Under the pieces are notes generated by a model that did no database searches, was not told the DNA's origin, and was given only the letters and a program-made list of their open reading frames with translations. Positions 60,335 to 64,000 of a DNA stretch of 64,000 nt are shown here, piece by piece. This DNA is from Hymenobacter tibetensis (GTDB lineage Bacteria; Bacteroidota; Bacteroidia; Cytophagales; Hymenobacteraceae). A program made the translations under genes and the position numbers. Every line of letters starts with the position of its first letter. Position 1 is the first letter of the stretch. Where the stretch lies: contig NZ_CP094669.1 of the NCBI RefSeq assembly GCF_022827545.1, positions 4,209,001 through 4,273,000 of the forward strand, written 5' to 3'.

Positions 60335-61690
60335 ATGAAATCCTTCTTCCTCACGCGCCGCTTCTTTCTCGTACTCACCGCCCTCATAGTTGGGTTGGTA
60401 GTAGCCTTTTTCCTGCCGGGCTGGCTGCCTTTGGTGCAGTTGGTGCTTGGGCTGCTGGTCGTCTTGACGCTATTTGACGTGGGGCTGTTGTATGCCCCGG
60501 CCCGCGGCCAGGCAGGCCATGTGTTCGGACGGCGCGTGCTGGGCGACAAGCTTGCCAACGGCTCCGACAACGATGTGGCCATCTACCTGGAAAACCAGTA
60601 TCGTTTTCCAATCCACACCGAGACTATCGATGAAATCCCGCACCAGTTTCAGCGGCGCGACGTGTTGTTCACTGCCACCGTGAAGCCAGGCGAAACCACC
60701 GTTATCCGCTACCAACTGCGCCCCGTGAAACGCGGTGAATACGAGTTTGGCGCGGTGAATGTATACGTAGCGTCGCCGCTAAGCTTGGTTCGGCGGCGCT
60801 TCCGGTTCGACGACAGCCGAGTGGTGCCCGTGTACCCATCGTTTCTGCAGATGCGACAATATGAGCTCCTGGCTATCAGCAACCGCCTGACGGAGGTAGG
60901 CATAAAACGAATCCGTCGGGTGGGGCAAAGCATGGAGTTCGAGCAGATTCGCCCATACGTAGCCGGCGACGACCCGCGCAACATCAACTGGAAAGCCACG
61001 GCCCGGCGCGCTACCACCGGCTACGCAGCCGAAGCGTTGGTTGTCAATCATTATCAGGACGAGCGTGCCCAGCAAGTGTACTGCCTGATCGACAAAGGCC
61101 GGGTGATGCGCATGCCCTTCAACGGCCTCAGTTTGCTGGATTATGCCATTAATGCCACGTTGGTGGTAAGCAATATTGCCATTCTTAAGCACGACAAAGC
61201 GGGCTTGGTTACGTTCTCCCACCAGGCTGGCACCCTGCTACCCGCCGACCGACGGGGTGGGCACATGGGCAAGTTGTTAGAGGTGCTTTACCGCCAACGC
61301 ACCAAGTACCTGGAAACCGATTATGAGCGGCTCTACATCACAGTCAAAACCAACATCCGGCAGCGCAGCCTGCTTATTCTGTTCACCAACTTTGAAACGC
61401 TAAGCGGGATGCAGCGCCAGCTGCCCTACCTGCGCCGCCTCGCCAAGGACCACCTACTGTTGGTGGTGTTTTTTGAAAACACTGAACTGCGCACTTTCCT
61501 AGACGCCCCCGCCGACACCACGCAAGACGTTTACAACCAAACCATCGCCGAAAAATTCGCCCAAGAAAAGCGTCAGATTGTGCGGGAACTCAACCAGTAC
61601 GGTATTCATTCGCTGCTGACAGCCCCACACAACCTGACAGTTGACACCATCAATAAATACCTAGAATTCAAGGCACGAGGTTTGATTTAG
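60335..61690 (+). CDS. DUF58 domain membrane protein (VWA-like)
   Basis: 451 residues. Two N-terminal membrane helices (about 8-30 and 32-52) precede a beta-rich region and the DUF58 core with QSMEFEQIRPYVAGDDPRNINWKATARR (key parts VGQSMEFEQIRPY, GDDPRNINWKATARR). A VWA-like fold follows, with a modified MIDAS-like segment VYCLIDKGRVMRM (DxGxx in place of DxSxS). It is the probable client of the MoxR ATPase, with which it forms the conserved pair. Spacing is 63 bp. Confidence 0.93.
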   Translation: MKSFFLTRRFFLVLTALIVGLVVAFFLPGWLPLVQLVLGLLVVLTLFDVGLLYAPARGQAGHVFGRRVLGDKLANGSDNDVAIYLENQYRFPIHTETIDEIPHQFQRRDVLFTATVKPGETTVIRYQLRPVKRGEYEFGAVNVYVASPLSLVRRRFRFDDSRVVPVYPSFLQMRQYELLAISNRLTEVGIKRIRRVGQSMEFEQIRPYVAGDDPRNINWKATARRATTGYAAEALVVNHYQDERAQQVYCLIDKGRVMRMPFNGLSLLDYAINATLVVSNIAILKHDKAGLVTFSHQAGTLLPADRRGGHMGKLLEVLYRQRTKYLETDYERLYITVKTNIRQRSLLILFTNFETLSGMQRQLPYLRRLAKDHLLLVVFFENTELRTFLDAPADTTQDVYNQTIAEKFAQEKRQIVRELNQYGIHSLLTAPHNLTVDTINKYLEFKARGLI

Positions 61691-61766
61691 GCGCTCTTTG
61701 CGGCGTTCGATACCCTCGCTCCCTCTTCTAGACTAGGGTTAAACCGCCTGGGAGATACTCCGGCAG

Positions 61767-63569
61767 CTACTCATCAAACGCCTCTAGCTTGGCGTTATCG
61801 AGGAGCAGATTCGCGGCGGTGCCGTAGTAAAGGAAGGTGATGGAGATGTTGTCGAAATCCTCTTTGGGCGTGTGTACATCGAAGTGCAGCGTTCTGGGCC
61901 AGCCTGGCTCCAAAGCCCGCTGGAAGCGTACGGTTCGAGCCCTGAGAATATCGTCGCCACGGCGAAACCGGATTACATACTGTGTCATTCGGTTCAGGTC
62001 CCACTCTTTATCAGCAGCGCGCACATCGGCATAAGCCCGCAGCCACTCGAACTGCCCGGGCCGCGCCGGAATCACCCATTCTTGACTACGGGAGTGGGTG
62101 GAATCTAGAGCCAACGAGCAGTTTCCTTGCAAAGCAGGTGTGCCGCAAATACCCGGCGCGGGCGCCTCGAAATCCTGCTGCCAAAGCACTCGGGCGTTGC
62201 GGGCAGTGCCAGTAAACTCCGCGTTGCTGTCAAGCAACAGAGTGGTTTCAGGTGGCACCTCGTAGCGAAACAGAATGCGCCACAGATACGTGCGGGTCAT
62301 TTCGCCGGCCGCAAGCAGGCCGGTGCCGCCCGGCATGGCCATCTGCGTGAGCCAGTAGCCGTAGGCACATCCCAGCACAGCCACTACACTATACGCAGCA
62401 GCCCACCGAGGGCGGCTCTGCAGCCAGCGCAAAGCCGCCGCCATTGGCCAAGCTAGTACGGCATAGCTTTCAATCATTGCCCTGATGCCAAGGCCGCCCC
62501 CATACGTCCACTCATCCCAGGCAAACGTGACGTAGGTGAAGAGCACCGTGAAAACCAGCATGGCCCAGAAGGCCTCCGGCTGCTGCCGGCGTAGCGGCCT
62601 GAATCCGACGAGGGCTGTTAAGAGCAAGGGTGAGTACATCAACCATCCGCTACGGAAGCTGAAGATACCGTCCCAGAGGTGAGGTTTAAACCAGCTAAAT
62701 CCTTGCTCTTGATAGCTATACACCACCCAGTCGCCGCTGACATAGTGCCAATACAGTGGCTGGATACTTAGTACGGCAGCTCCCACCAAGGCAGCCAGCA
62801 AAAGCAGGCGGCTGTGGGCCTTCCAAAACACCAACCGTTCGCGCACCGCTGCCCGGTTGGTCAGGCCCCAAAGCAACGGAATAAGTAGAGCCAGAATTTC
62901 CGTGGGCCGGGTTAGAGTCATTAGGCCAATAATGGCCCCGATGCTCACGGCCCGCGCCACGGTAGGGCGGGTGTAAAACGCAGGCGTAAGCAGCAACACT
63001 CCTGCGTACCAGGTAAACAACCAACAATGCGTCATGCCGCCATGGCCAGCCCCGCTATAGACCGTGTAGTTGGTACCCAACACTATAAACAGCAAGGTGA
63101 GGGCTGTTGGCCACTCCCCAAACCGCGGCAGCAAGGCCCGGCGCACCAGCCACAACCCCAGCACCGATACCAGCAAACTACCCAGCTTAATAGCTACTTG
63201 GTACGGCTGAGAAAACCCATCGGCTGGATAGCCGAGCGGTTTGGCCAAGGTGTGCGCCGCCAAAAAGAACGGCAATTCCTGGACAGCTAGGCCGGCCGGG
63301 TATTTCATCACGAAGTTGCCACTACCGGGGTGCCGAAATGCCTGGTAAAAGTCCGGCGTGGGGGCATAGTCCTTGAGCAGTTGGTCGCGGAAGTTTAGCT
63401 CCCGCAGGTCATGATGCACGAATATGGAAGGCAGGTAGAGGTAGTAGCCCGACGCGTCCCAATTGAGAACCGGTGACGTCCGCCCAACTTGGGGTGGGTA
63501 ATACCACCAGGCTATGGCTACTAGCAGTACGGTGCAAAACCATCCGGCTATTCGGGAAGGAGAACTCAT
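61767..63569 (-). CDS. Polytopic membrane protein, glycosyltransferase-39-like
   Basis: 600 residues. About 11-12 hydrophobic segments fill residues 8-430, followed by a soluble beta-sandwich C-terminal domain (about 445-600). LNWDASGYYLYLPSIFVHHDL places an Asp in the first periplasmic loop, as in GT-C enzymes such as PMT/ArnT (GT39 and relatives), and MKYPAGLAVQELPFF is typical of the Bacteroidota members. It probably transfers a sugar from a polyprenyl-phosphate donor to an envelope glycan or protein. The ATG at 63569 is preferred to a GTG two codons earlier. Confidence 0.82.
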   Translation of the reverse strand: MSSPSRIAGWFCTVLLVAIAWWYYPPQVGRTSPVLNWDASGYYLYLPSIFVHHDLRELNFRDQLLKDYAPTPDFYQAFRHPGSGNFVMKYPAGLAVQELPFFLAAHTLAKPLGYPADGFSQPYQVAIKLGSLLVSVLGLWLVRRALLPRFGEWPTALTLLFIVLGTNYTVYSGAGHGGMTHCWLFTWYAGVLLLTPAFYTRPTVARAVSIGAIIGLMTLTRPTEILALLIPLLWGLTNRAAVRERLVFWKAHSRLLLLAALVGAAVLSIQPLYWHYVSGDWVVYSYQEQGFSWFKPHLWDGIFSFRSGWLMYSPLLLTALVGFRPLRRQQPEAFWAMLVFTVLFTYVTFAWDEWTYGGGLGIRAMIESYAVLAWPMAAALRWLQSRPRWAAAYSVVAVLGCAYGYWLTQMAMPGGTGLLAAGEMTRTYLWRILFRYEVPPETTLLLDSNAEFTGTARNARVLWQQDFEAPAPGICGTPALQGNCSLALDSTHSRSQEWVIPARPGQFEWLRAYADVRAADKEWDLNRMTQYVIRFRRGDDILRARTVRFQRALEPGWPRTLHFDVHTPKEDFDNISITFLYYGTAANLLLDNAKLEAFDE

Positions 63570-63877
63570 AAACACAAGAAATCAGATAGGCTGTTGCCAG
63601 AACCAGAAGCAGATAAACGGCAATTTGCGTGAAAGGTAAGCGCCACACCATCCATCAGCAACCTATCGGTAGGCGCTGTGCCGCTTTGCGCCTGTTCGTA
63701 GCCAGCCCGTATACTACCGGCGTATCGAACCCCACAACGCATAGCTAACGTGTAGGCGTTAGGCCCATCCTTGTTTGTGGGGTGCGTGCAGCTTGTACGC
63801 ACACTGCCCGCTGCAAAGCCCCAGTGGTGGGTTTAGCAGCGGGCAGTGTGCAACGAAGGCGTTTTCCGACAGAAAAT
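63570..63877. other. Gap with overlapping hairpins
   Basis: About 300 bp without a gene. A hairpin at 63782-63802 (gtgcgt/acgcac) overlaps the first arm of a stronger one at 63799-63851 (16-bp arms gcacactgcccgctgc and gcagcgggcagtgtgc). The larger one lies 26 bases past the stop of the next minus-strand gene and may terminate it, although no U-run follows. The rest may hold the promoter of the glycosyltransferase-like gene. Confidence 0.5.
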
Positions 63878-64000
63878 CTACTCAATCACTACGGCCTGTC
63901 CATAGCGTTTTCCTGCCCAAAGAACTTCCAACTGGTAGCGCCCTGCTGATAAGGTGCTGAGCGGAACACGCAGCGTTGTAGCACTATTGGCAACTTGCGC
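63878..64000 (-). CDS. C-terminal end of a T9SS sorting-domain protein (5' part outside window)
   Basis: 40 codons on the minus strand, open at the window edge and ending in TAG at 63878-63880. The sequence contains LRVPLSTLSAGRYQLEVLWAG and ends YGQAVVIE (key parts LRVPLSTLSAGRYQLEV, YGQAVVIE), which is the usual end of a type A T9SS sorting domain (the LsaGxYxxxv...g....xvv pattern). The nature of the cargo cannot be seen. Confidence 0.8.
   Translation of the reverse strand, partial: AQVANSATTLRVPLSTLSAGRYQLEVLWAGKRYGQAVVIE

Noticed and set aside
1..64000. CRISPR arrays, intact insertion sequences, prophage genes or restriction systems
   Set aside because: No regularly spaced repeats, no transposase or capsid/terminase genes, and the single HNH protein belongs to a common stand-alone family.

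Overview
The window looks like chromosomal DNA from a Bacteroidota bacterium of the Cytophagales, most likely Hymenobacter or a close relative. The evidence is the Bacteroidota order parA-parB-DUF5683-dapB-lepB, C-terminal type IX secretion (T9SS) sorting domains, -7 promoter boxes of the TAnnTTTG type, the fused GNAT/nitrilase protein, and a GC-rich but not extreme base composition. The genus is an inference. About 56 protein genes, two of them cut by the window edges, and one tRNA are supported.

Layout. 1-4615: partition and cell-envelope genes (parA, parB, DUF5683, dapB, lepB), with a split parS-like inverted repeat between parA and parB. 4836-9660: ung, apaG, an O-methyltransferase-like protein, kdsA, a TPMT-like methyltransferase and a membrane-anchored coiled-coil protein. 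9798-12425: cyanophycin synthetase. 12775-16204: an AT-rich segment bounded by tRNA-Cys and a 17-bp copy of its 3' end. It holds one large secreted gene (GH16 fused to a beta-propeller lectin), a decayed reading frame that may be a tyrosine recombinase tail, and about 0.9 kb with no recognisable gene, so it looks like a worn genomic island. 16395-22777: rpsA with a structured leader, a small secreted protein with a zinc-ribbon-like tail, a fatty acid desaturase, a DUF3298 lipoprotein and an alpha/beta hydrolase. 22925-25624: GH3 glycosidase. 26139-28715: HNH endonuclease, NlpC/P60 peptidase, smpB and a hotdog thioesterase. 28858-30356: an arsenic cluster arsR-arsI-arsC with no efflux pump. 30444-32922: tsaD and an unknown protein. 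33349-42645: tamB, ftsX, DUF3098, uppP, truB and ribF. 42884-45688: the two subunits of a 3-oxoacid CoA-transferase, separated by a serine hydrolase. 45809-53657: mixed genes, including two T9SS cargo proteins, a GNAT/nitrilase fusion, an RDD protein and an SDR. 53798-61690: a divergently arranged RDD / SpoIIM / membrane protein / DUF4129 / DUF4350 / MoxR / DUF58 cluster. 61767-64000: a polytopic glycosyltransferase-like protein and the end of another T9SS cargo gene.

How the genes fit together. Envelope building recurs: dapB (meso-DAP), uppP (lipid carrier), kdsA (Kdo), lepB (secretion), ftsX (division) and tamB (outer-membrane assembly). Translation is represented by rpsA, truB, tsaD, smpB and tRNA-Cys. 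Many transcription units end in long perfect hairpins, several of which share a nearly identical core.

The most interesting items are the tRNA-Cys-bounded segment with its GH16-lectin gene, which has Asp in place of the usual catalytic acid/base Glu; the split parS-like site; the MoxR/DUF58/SpoIIM cluster of unknown function; the secreted zinc-ribbon fusion; and a hairpin that would cover the HNH start codon. No CRISPR array, intact insertion sequence or prophage was seen.
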